The notes beneath the pieces were generated by a model. It was given only the letters and a program-made list of their open reading frames with translations. It was not told the DNA's origin and did no database searches. From contig CAJYVD010000033.1 of the NCBI GenBank assembly GCA_913778495.1, positions 62,001-126,000 on the forward strand: 64,000 nt of DNA, in the 5' to 3' direction. Each line of letters starts with the position of its first letter. Position 1 is the first letter of the stretch. Below, one piece after another: positions 1 through 11,805 of the stretch. The DNA is from an uncultured Pantoea sp. GTDB lineage: Bacteria > Pseudomonadota > Gammaproteobacteria > Enterobacterales > Enterobacteriaceae. The translations under genes were made by a program, and so were the position numbers.

Positions 1-1524
1 AAAGAGATGCAGAAAGAGGGCGTGCGCGCGGAAGTGTATGGCCGCCCCAAACATATCTACAGCATCTGGCGCAAGATGCAGAAAAAATCGCTGGCGTTTG
101 ATGAGCTGTTTGACGTGCGCGCCGTCCGTATCGTTGCCGAGCGTCTGCAGGATTGCTATGGCGCGCTGGGCACGGTGCACACGCTGTATCGTCATCTGCC
201 GAGCGAGTTCGACGACTATGTGGCGAACCCCAAGCCCAACGGCTACCAGTCTATCCATACCGTGGTGCTGGGGCCTCAGGGCAAAACCGTAGAAATCCAG
301 ATCCGCACGCGTCAGATGCATGAAGATGCTGAACTGGGCGTGGCCGCGCATTGGAAATACAAAGAAGGGCCGACCGCCAGCAGCGCGCGCGGTGCCGCCG
401 GTCACGAGGAGCGCATTGCGTGGCTGCGCCGCCTGATCAGCTGGCAGGAAGAGATGGCCGACTCCGGCGAGATGCTGGAGGAGGTGCGCAGTCAGGTGTT
501 CGACGACCGCGTTTACGTGTTTACGCCCAAGGGGGATGTGGTGGATCTGCCTGCGGGCTCCACGCCGCTGGACTTTGCGTATCACATTCACAGCGACATC
601 GGTCATCGCTGCATCGGCGCCAAAATCAGCGGACGCATTGTGCCCTTTACCTATCAGCTGCAGATGGGCGATCAAATTGAGATCATCACCCAGAAGCAGC
701 CGAATCCCAGCCGCGACTGGCTCAATCCGAATCTGGGCTATATTACCACCAGCCGTGGCCGCTCCAAAGTGCACGCCTGGTTCCGCAAGCAGGATCGCGA
801 CAAGAATATCCAGGCGGGCCGACAGATCCTCGACAGTGAGCTGAGCCAGCTCGACATCAGCATGCGCGAGGCAGAGAAAGTGTTGCTGCCGCGCTACAAC
901 GTCAGTTCGCAGGACGAGCTGCTGGCGATGATTGGCGGCGGCGACATTCGCCTGAATCAGATGGTGAATTTCCTGCAGGCTAAATTGCACAAGCCCAGCG
1001 CGGAAGAGCAAGATCGCGAGGCGCTGCGCCAGCTGACGCAGAAGTCGCATCAGCCTGCGTCGTCGCGCAAAGAGAGCGGCCGCGTGGTGGTTGAGGGCGT
1101 CGGTAATCTGCTGCACCATATTGCCCGCTGCTGCCAGCCGATTCCCGGTGACGACATCGTGGGCTTCATTACGCAGGGTCGTGGTATCTCCATCCACCGT
1201 GCCGATTGCGACCAGCTGAGCGAGCTGATTTCACATGCGCCAGAACGCATCGTGGACGCCGTGTGGGGCGAAAGCTACTCCAGCGGCTATTCGCTGGTGG
1301 TGCGCGTCACCGCCAACGATCGGAGCGGACTGCTGCGCGATATCACCACGATCCTGGCCAATGAGAAGGTCAATGTGCTGGGGGTTTCCAGCCGCAGCGA
1401 TACCAAAAAGCAGCTCGCCACCATCGATATGGACATTGAAATTTATAACCAGCAGGTGCTGGGGCGGGTGCTGGCGCGCCTGAATCAGGTGCCGGACATC
1501 ATTGACGCCCGCCGCCTGAATTAA
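1..1524 (+). CDS. relA: RelA, (p)ppGpp synthetase I (5' truncated by window edge)
   Basis: GTP/ATP pyrophosphokinase of the stringent response, which senses uncharged tRNA on ribosomes and makes (p)ppGpp. The reading frame is open from base 1, so the start and the N-terminal pseudo-hydrolase region lie outside the window. About 507 of roughly 744 residues are present. Visible parts are the synthetase domain (ELFDVRAVRIVAERLQDCYG and NPKPNGYQSIHT), the TGS domain (VYVFTPKGDVVDLPAGST), a Cys-containing zinc-finger-like region (HHIARCCQPIPGD) and a C-terminal ACT domain (YSLVVRVTANDRSGLLRDI). It ends with TAA at 1522-1524, followed by a hairpin terminator. No mazEF toxin-antitoxin pair lies between it and mazG, unlike E. 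coli K-12. Identification is firm. Confidence 0.97.
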   Translation, partial: KEMQKEGVRAEVYGRPKHIYSIWRKMQKKSLAFDELFDVRAVRIVAERLQDCYGALGTVHTLYRHLPSEFDDYVANPKPNGYQSIHTVVLGPQGKTVEIQIRTRQMHEDAELGVAAHWKYKEGPTASSARGAAGHEERIAWLRRLISWQEEMADSGEMLEEVRSQVFDDRVYVFTPKGDVVDLPAGSTPLDFAYHIHSDIGHRCIGAKISGRIVPFTYQLQMGDQIEIITQKQPNPSRDWLNPNLGYITTSRGRSKVHAWFRKQDRDKNIQAGRQILDSELSQLDISMREAEKVLLPRYNVSSQDELLAMIGGGDIRLNQMVNFLQAKLHKPSAEEQDREALRQLTQKSHQPASSRKESGRVVVEGVGNLLHHIARCCQPIPGDDIVGFITQGRGISIHRADCDQLSELISHAPERIVDAVWGESYSSGYSLVVRVTANDRSGLLRDITTILANEKVNVLGVSSRSDTKKQLATIDMDIEIYNQQVLGRVLARLNQVPDIIDARRLN

Positions 1525-1553
1525 GCGTTTTTGCGCAGCGGACCGTACTAACA

Positions 1554-1578
1554 GGTCGCCTTACCGGCGGCCTTTTTT
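1554..1578 (+). terminator. Rho-independent terminator after relA
   Basis: A 7-bp GC-rich stem (GGTCGCC/GGCGGCC with one G-U pair) with a 5-nt loop is followed by six T residues. It lies between relA and mazG and should partly separate their transcription. Confidence 0.75.
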
Positions 1579-1601
1579 ATCGTGAAATTTGAGGAAATCC
1601 C

Positions 1602-2393
1602 ATGACTGCCATCGATCGTCTTCTGACCATTATGCAAACCTTGCGCGATCCGGCGCGCGGCTGTCCGTGGGATCGCGAGCAGACCTTTGCCTCTATCGCG
1701 ACTTATACGCTGGAAGAGACTTACGAAGTGCTGGACGCTATCCAGCGCGAGGATTTTGACGATCTCCGTGGAGAACTTGGCGACCTGCTGTTTCAGGTGG
1801 TGTTCTATGCCCAGCTGGGGGCAGAGCAGCAGCGCTTTGATTTTGATGACATCTGTCACGCCATCAGCGACAAGCTGGAGCGGCGTCACCCCCATATCTT
1901 CGGCGATGAAAAGGCCGAAAACGCGCAGGCGGTGCTGCGTAACTGGGAGGCAATAAAGCAGCGTGAGCGGGTGGAAAAGTCCCAGCATTCGGCGCTGGAT
2001 GACATCCCTAAAGCCCTGCCGGCACTGATGCGGGCGCACAAAATCCAAAAGCGCTGCAGCAGCGTTGGGTTTGACTGGGACAGCCTGGGGCCGGTATTGG
2101 ATAAAGTGCACGAAGAGATTGATGAAGTGATGCACGAAGCCCAGCAGGCGGTGATTGATAACGACAAGCTTGAAGAGGAAATCGGTGACTTGCTGTTCGC
2201 GACGGTCAATCTGTCGCGCCACTTGGGCAGCAAAGCCGAAGTGGCATTGCAGAAAGCCAACGACAAATTTGAGCGTCGCTTCCGCGAAGTAGAGGCGATC
2301 GTGGCGCTGCAGGGCCTCACGCCGGCGCAGGCGACGCTGGCGCAGATGGAAGCGGCGTGGCAGCAGGTAAAAGCGGGTGAAAAGAAGATGTAG
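1602..2393 (+). CDS. mazG: MazG, nucleoside triphosphate pyrophosphohydrolase
   Basis: House-cleaning NTP pyrophosphohydrolase that converts (d)NTPs to (d)NMPs and pyrophosphate. In E. coli it also modulates ppGpp-dependent stress. The 263 residues match the usual E. coli length. Two tandem MazG helical domains are visible, each with the EExxD/EExxE metal-binding pattern (LEETYEVLDAI then ELGDLLFQVVFYAQLG; EIDEVMHEAQ then EEEIGDLLFATVNLSRHLG). The ATG at 1602 is preceded by GAGGAAA. It sits directly downstream of relA without the mazEF genes found in K-12. Confidence 0.96.
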   Translation: MTAIDRLLTIMQTLRDPARGCPWDREQTFASIATYTLEETYEVLDAIQREDFDDLRGELGDLLFQVVFYAQLGAEQQRFDFDDICHAISDKLERRHPHIFGDEKAENAQAVLRNWEAIKQRERVEKSQHSALDDIPKALPALMRAHKIQKRCSSVGFDWDSLGPVLDKVHEEIDEVMHEAQQAVIDNDKLEEEIGDLLFATVNLSRHLGSKAEVALQKANDKFERRFREVEAIVALQGLTPAQATLAQMEAAWQQVKAGEKKM

Positions 2394-2560
2394 CGCGCAA
2401 CGTGAGCGCAGGTGATTATTCCTGCGTTGTGCATAAAATGGGCACTTAAGCTTACTCGATTCAGCTTTCGCCTTAGTTTGTGACGCAGGTCAAATTTCAA
2501 TGCGCGGGTATCGGCTATGTTGCAGGCTGCAATGCGTGGGAGGATGGTGTGATTCATCAA

Positions 2561-2589
2561 TTGTGGCTGGGGACGACTTCGGGTATACT
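2561..2589 (+). promoter_or_regulatory. Probable sigma-70 promoter of pyrG
   Basis: TTGTGG at 2561-2566 and TATACT at 2584-2589 are separated by 17 bp, about 55 bp before the pyrG start. The rest of the 250-bp mazG-pyrG gap shows no gene. The boxes are read by eye and no start site is known. Confidence 0.6.
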
Positions 2590-2628
2590 GTTTTCCCGTC
2601 CTGGTTATTCCACCGTCTTTAAACCTAA

Positions 2629-4281
<1,653 letters not shown>

Positions 4282-4291
4282 AAGTTTAACG

Positions 4292-4320
4292 AACAGCGCG
4301 CGAACTTTTCGCGCGTTGTT
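4292..4320 (+). terminator. Long hairpin between pyrG and eno
   Basis: A near-perfect 13-bp inverted repeat (arms 4292-4304 and 4308-4320, one G-U pair) with a 3-nt loop is followed by a T-rich but imperfect tail (TGTCTTA). It could act as a partial terminator or as an mRNA-stabilising hairpin between pyrG and eno. Confidence 0.5.
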
Positions 4321-4334
4321 TGTCTTAGGATTGA

Positions 4335-5657
<1,323 letters not shown>

Positions 5658-5697
5658 TCGCCTGCTGATGCTGCCGCGCGCAGCATCGTCGTTATGA

Positions 5698-5726
5698 AGC
5701 CCCGCCCTGTGCGGGGCTTTTGCTTT
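5698..5726 (+). terminator. Rho-independent terminator after eno
   Basis: An 8-bp stem AGCCCCGC/GCGGGGCT with a 5-nt loop is followed by TTTTGCTTT. A second hairpin (GATGCTG/CAGCATC, 5667-5687) lies just upstream. Together they are a strong end for the pyrG-eno transcript. Confidence 0.85.
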
Positions 5727-5803
5727 ATAGCGCACAATGCGACAGTGAAGCGCTGCGCAAAATCTGCCATAATCTGCGCCCCAAATTCAGATGCGAGTAA
5801 AAA

Positions 5804-6475
5804 ATGTTCTACCCGATTAACGAAATGTTCCAGACCTTACAGGGCGAAGGCTTCTACACCGGCGTACCGGCGCTGTTCATCCGCTTGCAGGGATGTCCGG
5901 TGGGCTGTAGCTGGTGCGACACCAAGCACACCTGGGAAAAGCTGGCCGATCGGGAGACCTCGCTGGGCGATATTCTGGTAAAAACCGTGGAGAGCGATGC
6001 CTGGGGCAGCGCCGATGCGGCAATGCTGATTGATACCATTGCCCGTCAGGGCTGGACGGCGCGCCACGTGGTGATCACCGGCGGCGAGCCGGCGATATTT
6101 GATCTACGCCCGCTGACTCAGGCGCTAGAAGCAGCAGGATTCCAGTGCCAAATCGAAACCAGCGGCACGCATGAGATACACTGTTCAGACGCCACGTGGG
6201 TGACGGTATCGCCCAAGGTGAATATGCGCGGCGGTTATGACGTGCTGCCGCAGGCGCTGGTGCGTGCGGATGAAATCAAACATCCGGTGGCGCGTGAGCG
6301 TGACGTTGAGGCGTTGGACGCGCTGCTGGCGGAGCTGCACGATGATAAGCCGCGGATTGTGGCGCTACAGCCGATTAGCCAGGGTGATGCCGCGACCAAA
6401 CTGTGCATCGAGACCTGCATTGCCCGCAACTGGCGGCTCTCAATGCAAACGCACAAATATCTCAATATTGCCTGA
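5804..6475 (+). CDS. queE: 7-carboxy-7-deazaguanine synthase QueE
   Basis: Radical SAM enzyme that rearranges 6-carboxytetrahydropterin to 7-carboxy-7-deazaguanine in queuosine (tRNA) biosynthesis. At 223 residues it is full length for the enteric form. The cluster-binding motif appears as CPVGCSWCDTKHTWE near residues 31-45 (CX3CX2C), the atypical QueE spacing; the SAM-binding GGEP follows (VVITGGEPAIFD). The ATG at 5804 starts MFYPINEMFQTLQGEGFYTG. It converges with queD, the enzyme for the preceding step, across a shared terminator. Confidence 0.96.
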   Translation: MFYPINEMFQTLQGEGFYTGVPALFIRLQGCPVGCSWCDTKHTWEKLADRETSLGDILVKTVESDAWGSADAAMLIDTIARQGWTARHVVITGGEPAIFDLRPLTQALEAAGFQCQIETSGTHEIHCSDATWVTVSPKVNMRGGYDVLPQALVRADEIKHPVARERDVEALDALLAELHDDKPRIVALQPISQGDAATKLCIETCIARNWRLSMQTHKYLNIA

Positions 6476-6476
6476 T

Positions 6477-6503
6477 AAAAAGGCGGCCATCGGGCCGCCT
6501 TTC
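6477..6503. terminator. Bidirectional terminator between queE and queD
   Basis: A 10-bp perfect stem (AAAGGCGGCC/GGCCGCCTTT) with a 4-nt loop has A-rich sequence on one side and T-rich on the other, so it can end both converging genes. Confidence 0.85.
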
Positions 6504-6512
6504 TGCTGTGCC

Positions 6513-6872
6513 TTAACCGCGGTAAACGCAACCCGCGGTACAGGTTTCTTTGATCATTACCGCGCTGAGCTCCGGTAACAACGGCTTCATCTCATCCCAA
6601 ATCCACTTCGCCAGCACTTCGCTGGTGGGATTCTCCAGACCTGGAATGTCATTGAGATAATGGTGATCGAGGCGATCGTACAGCGGCTTAAACGCCGCCT
6701 TGAGTTCGGCAAAATCCATTACCCAACCGGTATAGGCATCCACTTCACCGGTAATTTCCAGCCGCACCAGAAACGAATGGCCGTGCAGACGACCGCATTT
6801 ATGCCCTTCCGGCACGTGAGGTAAGCGGTGTGCCGCTTCAAACTGGAACTCTTTAAACAACGTGGTAGACAT
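6513..6872 (-). CDS. queD: 6-carboxy-5,6,7,8-tetrahydropterin synthase QueD
   Basis: Converts 7,8-dihydroneopterin triphosphate to 6-carboxytetrahydropterin, the step before QueE in queuosine synthesis. The 119 residues match the family. The zinc-binding histidines lie in FEAAHRLP and GRLHGHSF, with the catalytic Cys in HKCGRLHGH; further signatures are [14 protein letters not shown] and [11 protein letters not shown]. The frame is open upstream to 6929, but the ATG at 6872 gives the conserved [16 protein letters not shown] start, so the longer form is rejected. It is divergent from cysJ across a 291-bp regulatory region. Confidence 0.95.
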   Translation of the reverse strand: MSTTLFKEFQFEAAHRLPHVPEGHKCGRLHGHSFLVRLEITGEVDAYTGWVMDFAELKAAFKPLYDRLDHHYLNDIPGLENPTSEVLAKWIWDEMKPLLPELSAVMIKETCTAGCVYRG

Positions 6873-7163
6873 AATGGCTCTCTGACGAAAAAACCGCTGA
6901 AGTCTACCGCAAAAGCAGATTTTTCGCACTCGCTGGCGCAGAAAAGCGGTTTTGGCTTCAGCATCCTGGCACCTGTATTATCAATGCATTGAATATAAAG
7001 ATTTTTATCTACCACTTTTTCCGATTTAACCTACCGATAAAACCTCTTAGTCGTTTTGGTTATTATTTATGTCGAAGGCGTATTTAATCGTTAATATACA
7101 GCGCAGTAACCTACCGACTCTTCCGTCACTAAACGGGCCCTTTGACCTGGAATTTTTAACGCG
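6873..7163. promoter_or_regulatory. queD-cysJ divergent regulatory region
   Basis: This AT-rich 291-bp region has no gene. It holds a TATACA candidate -10 at 7095-7100 for cysJIH with no good -35, as expected of an activator-dependent (CysB) promoter. It also holds an exact 11-bp direct repeat, TAACCTACCGA, at 7027-7037 and 7107-7117. CysB control is known for cysJIH in enterics. The actual binding sites here are inferred only. Confidence 0.45.
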
Positions 7164-8960
7164 ATGACGACTCAGGCACCTCCCGCAATGCTTCCACTTT
7201 CCCCGGAACAGCTTGCACGCTTACAGGCGGCGACCACCGATTTCAATCCTACGCAGTTGGCCTGGCTTTCTGGCTATTTCTGGGGCATGGTCAATCAGGC
7301 CCCCGGCGCGGTCGCCTCTGCACCGACGCCGGCTGCACAGCCCGGTATTACGTTGATTTCCGCGTCTCAGACCGGTAACGCGCGCCGCGTGGCCGAACAG
7401 CTGCGCGACGATCTGCTGGCCGCCAAGCTGCAGGTTAATCTGGTCAATGCCGGTGACTACAAATTCAAACAGATTGGCCAGGAAAAATTGCTGGTAGTGG
7501 TGACGTCCACGCAAGGCGAAGGTGAGCCGCCGGAAGAAGCCGTGGCGCTGCATAAGTTCCTGCTGTCAAAGAAAGCACCGAAGCTGGACGGCGCCGCGTT
7601 CGCCGTGTTTGGACTGGGTGATACCTCTTACGAATTTTTCAGCCAGGCCGGTAAAGATTTTGACCGACGCCTCGAAGAACTGGGGGCCGCGCGCCTGCTG
7701 GATCGCGTGGATGCCGATGTTGATTATCAGGCGCAGGCCACGGCCTGGCGTCAGCAGCTCACGGAAATCCTCAAGGCGCGTGCGCCGGCAGCATCCACGG
7801 CGGCTGTTGCCCCGGCGGCGGGCGCGGTCAATGATATTCACAGCACCCCGTATACGAAGGAAGCGCCGCTGACCGCGACGCTGGCGGTGAACCAGAAAAT
7901 CACCGGACGCGATTCGGATAAAGATGTGCGCCACATTGAAATCGACCTGGGTGATGCCGGTCTGCGCTATCAGCCGGGCGATGCGCTGGGCGTATGGTAT
8001 GAGAACGATCCTGCGCTGGTGGAGGAGTTGCTCGCGCTGGTGTGGCTCAAAGGCGACGAGCCGGTTGAGGTCAACGGCCAATCCATGCCGCTGGCCGAGG
8101 CGCTGCAAAAGCAGTTTGAGCTGACGGTGAATACCACGCAGATCGTTGAGCAGTACGCCGCGCTGACGCGCAATGAATCGCTGCTCGCGCTGGTGGGTGA
8201 CAAAGCCAAGCTGCAGCGCTACGCGCAAGATTTCCCCATCGTGGATATGTTCCGTCAGGCGCCCGGTGAACTCAACGCCGAACAGTTGCTGGGTCTGCTG
8301 CGCCCACTGACGCCGCGCCTTTACTCCATTGCGTCTTCGCAGGCAGAGACCGAAAACGAGGTGCACATCACCGTCGGCGCGGTGCGCTACGAGATTGATG
8401 GCCGTCCGCGCGGCGGCGGCGCTTCAACCTGGCTGGCCGATCGCCTGGAAGAGGACGCGGCGATCCGCGTGTTCATTGAACACAACGACAATTTCCGCTT
8501 GCCCGCCAATCCCGATGCGCCGGTGATTATGATCGGACCCGGTACCGGCATTGCGCCGTTCCGCGCCTTCATGCAGCAGCGTGAAAACGACGGTGCCAGC
8601 GGTAAAAACTGGCTGTTCTTTGGTAATCCGCACTTTACCGATGATTTCCTGTATCAGGTTGAGTGGCAGCGCTATGTTAAAGAGGGGTTACTGACCCACA
8701 TCGACTTAGCGTGGTCACGCGATCAGGCCGAAAAGATTTACGTGCAGGACAAACTGCGTGCACGCGGCGCCGAAGTGTGGCGCTGGATTGAGGAAGGCGC
8801 GCACCTGTATGTGTGCGGTGATGCTAACCGAATGGCGAAAGACGTCGAGCAGGCGTTACTGGATGTGGTGGTCGAGCACGGCGGTATGGATCGTGAAACG
8901 GCTGACGAATTTTTAAGTGAGCTGCGCATTGAGCGCCGCTATCAGCGAGACGTTTACTAA
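7164..8960 (+). CDS. cysJ: Sulfite reductase (NADPH) flavoprotein alpha subunit
   Basis: Diflavin reductase that passes electrons from NADPH through FAD and FMN to CysI for sulfite reduction to sulfide. The 598 residues are full length. An N-terminal flavodoxin-like FMN domain ([38 protein letters not shown]) is followed by the FAD-binding domain ([10 protein letters not shown]) and the NADPH domain ([34 protein letters not shown]). The C-terminus ends RRYQRDVY as in E. coli. Its TAA overlaps the cysI ATG by one base, so the genes are translationally coupled. Confidence 0.98.
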   Translation: MTTQAPPAMLPLSPEQLARLQAATTDFNPTQLAWLSGYFWGMVNQAPGAVASAPTPAAQPGITLISASQTGNARRVAEQLRDDLLAAKLQVNLVNAGDYKFKQIGQEKLLVVVTSTQGEGEPPEEAVALHKFLLSKKAPKLDGAAFAVFGLGDTSYEFFSQAGKDFDRRLEELGAARLLDRVDADVDYQAQATAWRQQLTEILKARAPAASTAAVAPAAGAVNDIHSTPYTKEAPLTATLAVNQKITGRDSDKDVRHIEIDLGDAGLRYQPGDALGVWYENDPALVEELLALVWLKGDEPVEVNGQSMPLAEALQKQFELTVNTTQIVEQYAALTRNESLLALVGDKAKLQRYAQDFPIVDMFRQAPGELNAEQLLGLLRPLTPRLYSIASSQAETENEVHITVGAVRYEIDGRPRGGGASTWLADRLEEDAAIRVFIEHNDNFRLPANPDAPVIMIGPGTGIAPFRAFMQQRENDGASGKNWLFFGNPHFTDDFLYQVEWQRYVKEGLLTHIDLAWSRDQAEKIYVQDKLRARGAEVWRWIEEGAHLYVCGDANRMAKDVEQALLDVVVEHGGMDRETADEFLSELRIERRYQRDVY

Positions 8961-10684
8961 TGAGCGAAAAACACCCCGGGCCGCTGGTCGTGGAAGGCAA
9001 ACTGTCTGACGCTGAGCGACTGAAAAAAGAGAGTAACTACCTGCGCGGTACCATTCTGGACGATCTGGACAATGGGCTGACCGGCGGCTTTAGCGGCGAT
9101 AATTTCCTGCTGATTCGCTTCCACGGCATGTACCAGCAGGATGACCGCGACATCCGCGCCGAGCGCGCGGCGCAAAAGCTCGAACCGCGTCACGCGATGA
9201 TGCTGCGCTGCCGCTTGCCGGGTGGGATTATCACCCCTACGCAGTGGCTGGCTATCGACAAGTTCGCCACGGAAAAAACACTGTACGGCAGCATTCGTCT
9301 GACCAACCGCCAGACTTTTCAGTTTCACGGCATCCTGAAAAAGAACGTCAAGCCGTCGCATCAGATGCTGCATGAAGTGGGGCTTGACGCGCTGGCTACC
9401 GCTAACGACGTGAACCGTAACGTGCTGTGCACCTCGAACCCGGTGGAGTCCGCGCTACACCAGGAAGCTTACGAGTGGGCGAAAAAACTCTCTGAGCACC
9501 TGCTGCCGCAAACCCGCGCCTACGCCGAAATCTGGTGGGATAAAGAGAAAGTGGCGACGACCGATCAGGAGCCGATTCTGGGTCAGACCTATCTGCCGCG
9601 TAAATTCAAAACCACCGTGGTGGTGCCGCCTCATAACGATGTGGATCTGCACGCCAACGATATGAACTTCGTCGCCATTGCTGAAAACGGCAAGCTGATT
9701 GGTTTCAATCTGCTGGTGGGCGGCGGGTTATCCATTGAGCACGGTAACAAAGCGACCTATGCGCGCACCGCCAGCGAGTTTGGCTTCCTGCCGGTGGAGA
9801 AAATCCTTGATGTGGCCGAGGCGGTGGTGACCACGCAGCGCGACTGGGGCAACCGCACCGATCGTAAAAATGCCAAAACCAAATACACCCTTGAGCGCGT
9901 GGGCGTTGACACCTTTAAAGCCGAAGTCGAGAAGCGTGCCGGATTCACCTTTGAGCCCATTCACCCTTACGTGTTCACCACGCGCGGCGACCGCATCGGC
10001 TGGGTGAAAGGCATCGACGATAAATGGCACCTCACGCTGTTCATTGAAAATGGCCGTCTGCTGGATTATCCAGGCCGTCCACTCAAGCGCGGCATTGCGG
10101 AAATCGCCAAGGTGCACCAGGGCGATTTCCGTCTTACCGCCAACCAAAACCTGATTGTGGCCGGCGTACCTGAGCAGCAGAAAACGCAGATTGAAGCCAT
10201 CGCGCGTGAGCATGGCCTGATGGAACACGTCACCGCGCAGCGCGAAAACTCCATGGCCTGCGTGGCGTTTCCGACCTGTCCGCTGGCGATGGCGGAAGCT
10301 GAGCGCTTCCTGCCGTCATTCGTGACCAAAGTGGAGGGCATCATGCACCAGCACGGCGTGGGCGATGAGCACATCGTGCTGCGCGTCACCGGCTGCCCGA
10401 ACGGCTGTGGGCGCGCCATGCTGGCGGAGCTGGGCCTGGTGGGCAAGGCGCCTGGCCGCTACAACCTGCACGTTGGCGGCAACCGGATCGGTACGCGCAT
10501 CCCGCGCATGTACCGGGAAAATATCACCGAAGATGAGATTCTGGCCGTTATCGACGAGCTGGTGGCGCGCTGGGCCACCGAGCGCAGCGAAGGCGAAGGC
10601 TTCGGCGACTTTACCGTGCGCGCCGGCATCGTCAAAGCGGTGTTGGATCCGGCCCGCGATTTCTGGGATGCGGAGGGCGTATGA
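8960..10684 (+). CDS. cysI: Sulfite reductase (NADPH) hemoprotein beta subunit
   Basis: Six-electron reduction of sulfite to sulfide on a siroheme/[4Fe-4S] centre. At 574 residues it is full length. The cluster- and siroheme-binding cysteines sit in [10 protein letters not shown] (CX5C) and [11 protein letters not shown] (CX3C) near residues 430-485; the siroheme-contact region [12 protein letters not shown] is present. It starts at the ATG overlapping the cysJ stop and overlaps cysH by four bases (ATGA), so cysJIH is one operon. It depends on siroheme from CysG, encoded just downstream. Confidence 0.98.
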   Translation: MSEKHPGPLVVEGKLSDAERLKKESNYLRGTILDDLDNGLTGGFSGDNFLLIRFHGMYQQDDRDIRAERAAQKLEPRHAMMLRCRLPGGIITPTQWLAIDKFATEKTLYGSIRLTNRQTFQFHGILKKNVKPSHQMLHEVGLDALATANDVNRNVLCTSNPVESALHQEAYEWAKKLSEHLLPQTRAYAEIWWDKEKVATTDQEPILGQTYLPRKFKTTVVVPPHNDVDLHANDMNFVAIAENGKLIGFNLLVGGGLSIEHGNKATYARTASEFGFLPVEKILDVAEAVVTTQRDWGNRTDRKNAKTKYTLERVGVDTFKAEVEKRAGFTFEPIHPYVFTTRGDRIGWVKGIDDKWHLTLFIENGRLLDYPGRPLKRGIAEIAKVHQGDFRLTANQNLIVAGVPEQQKTQIEAIAREHGLMEHVTAQRENSMACVAFPTCPLAMAEAERFLPSFVTKVEGIMHQHGVGDEHIVLRVTGCPNGCGRAMLAELGLVGKAPGRYNLHVGGNRIGTRIPRMYRENITEDEILAVIDELVARWATERSEGEGFGDFTVRAGIVKAVLDPARDFWDAEGV

Positions 10685-11415
10685 CATTACCCGATCTGAC
10701 CTCGCTGAACGCGTCGTCCAAAGTTGATCGCATTATGGCGCTGGCGGCGAGCAACGTGGCGCTGGAGAAGCTGTCGGCGGAGGCGCGCGTTGCCTGGGCG
10801 CTGGAGCAGCTGCCGGGCGCATTCGTGCTCTCGTCCAGCTTTGGCATTCAGGCGGCGGTGCTGCTGCATATGGTCACGCAGCAGAAACCCGATATCCCGG
10901 TGATCCTGACGGATACCGGCTATTTGTTCCCGGAAACTTACCGCTTTATCGATGCGTTAACCGACAAGCTCAACCTCAACCTGCACATCTTCCGCGCGGA
11001 GACCTCGCCAGCGTGGCAAGAAGCGCGCTACGGCAAGCTGTGGGAGCAGGGCGTAGAGGGGATTGAGCAGTACAACATGATCAATAAGGTGGAGCCGATG
11101 AACCGGGCGCTGCAGCAGACCGGCGCGCAAACCTGGTTTGCAGGGCTGCGCCGCGATCAGTCCGGCAGCCGCGCCAGCCTGCCGGTGCTCGCGGTACAGC
11201 GCGGCGTGTTTAAAATTTTACCCATCATCGACTGGGACAACCGTCAGGTGCATCAGTATCTGAAGCAGCATGGCTTGCCCTACCATCCGCTGTGGGATGA
11301 AGGCTATCTTTCCGTGGGAGATACCCACACCACGCGTAAATGGGAGCCGGGCATGGCAGAGGAAGAAACCCGCTTCTTTGGCCTTAAGCGCGAGTGCGGT
11401 TTACACGAGGGATAA
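10681..11415 (+). CDS. cysH: Phosphoadenylylsulfate (PAPS) reductase
   Basis: Thioredoxin-dependent reduction of PAPS to sulfite. The 244 residues match E. coli. The PP-loop [14 protein letters not shown] lies near residue 55, [14 protein letters not shown] follows, and the catalytic cysteine is in the C-terminal motif ECGLHEG. Lack of the extra CC pairs typical of APS reductases supports PAPS specificity. It overlaps the cysI stop (ATGA at 10681), and a strong terminator follows 30 bp later. Confidence 0.98.
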   Translation: MTLPDLTSLNASSKVDRIMALAASNVALEKLSAEARVAWALEQLPGAFVLSSSFGIQAAVLLHMVTQQKPDIPVILTDTGYLFPETYRFIDALTDKLNLNLHIFRAETSPAWQEARYGKLWEQGVEGIEQYNMINKVEPMNRALQQTGAQTWFAGLRRDQSGSRASLPVLAVQRGVFKILPIIDWDNRQVHQYLKQHGLPYHPLWDEGYLSVGDTHTTRKWEPGMAEEETRFFGLKRECGLHEG

Positions 11416-11445
11416 CACGGCTGACGCCGTGAGGGTCCAATTAAC

Positions 11446-11472
11446 AAGAGCGCGAATCTGCGCTCTTTTTTT
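11446..11472 (+). terminator. Rho-independent terminator of cysJIH
   Basis: An 8-bp stem AAGAGCGC/GCGCTCTT with a 6-nt loop runs into a tract of seven or more T residues. It closes the cysJIH operon. Confidence 0.9.
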
Positions 11473-11522
11473 ATGCCTGAACGTCAGCGGGGGCCTGGTC
11501 TACACAGAGGGAGGCATTTATC

Positions 11523-11588
11523 ATGGTTATTGCGCTGCCCAGTGCGCGCATGCCGCTCGCGCCGCGCTCATTCAGGCGTCGTTTCTGA
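11523..11588 (+). CDS. Candidate 21-residue small ORF upstream of cysG
   Basis: An ATG with a strong Shine-Dalgarno (AGAGGGAGG, 8 nt before the start) opens a 21-codon frame that ends in TGA. The peptide begins MVIALPSARMPL and ends with an Arg-rich tail (FRRRF). It has no cysteine, so it is not an obvious Cys-sensing leader. It lies in the 390-bp cysH-cysG gap. I do not recognise it. The good ribosome site is the only support, and chance is quite possible. Confidence 0.2.
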   Translation: MVIALPSARMPLAPRSFRRRF

Positions 11589-11805
11589 CTAAAAAAATGT
11601 GTCGCTAGCCTATAACAGTAGCTGACTTAACGTCCTGCGCTGTGCCTCGAAACACCAGCAATTTCATTTGTTAAGCACAAATCGTTATCAGCAATCCCGG
11701 TGCGTTATTCCATTCGGTAACTACTAATGCCAATTCGTAATTTCATCTGCCAGAAGTCCGGGACGTATAGTCGCGTTAACTTATTGTAAATCTAGCAAGG
11801 TTCAC
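11589..11805 (+). promoter_or_regulatory. cysG-cysDNC promoter region
   Basis: There is no gene here. TATAGT at 11766-11771 is a good -10 with no recognisable -35 at the right distance, which fits an activator-dependent promoter. The cysG start follows 35 bp later. CysB control is expected from the family but no binding site can be proven by eye. Confidence 0.4.
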
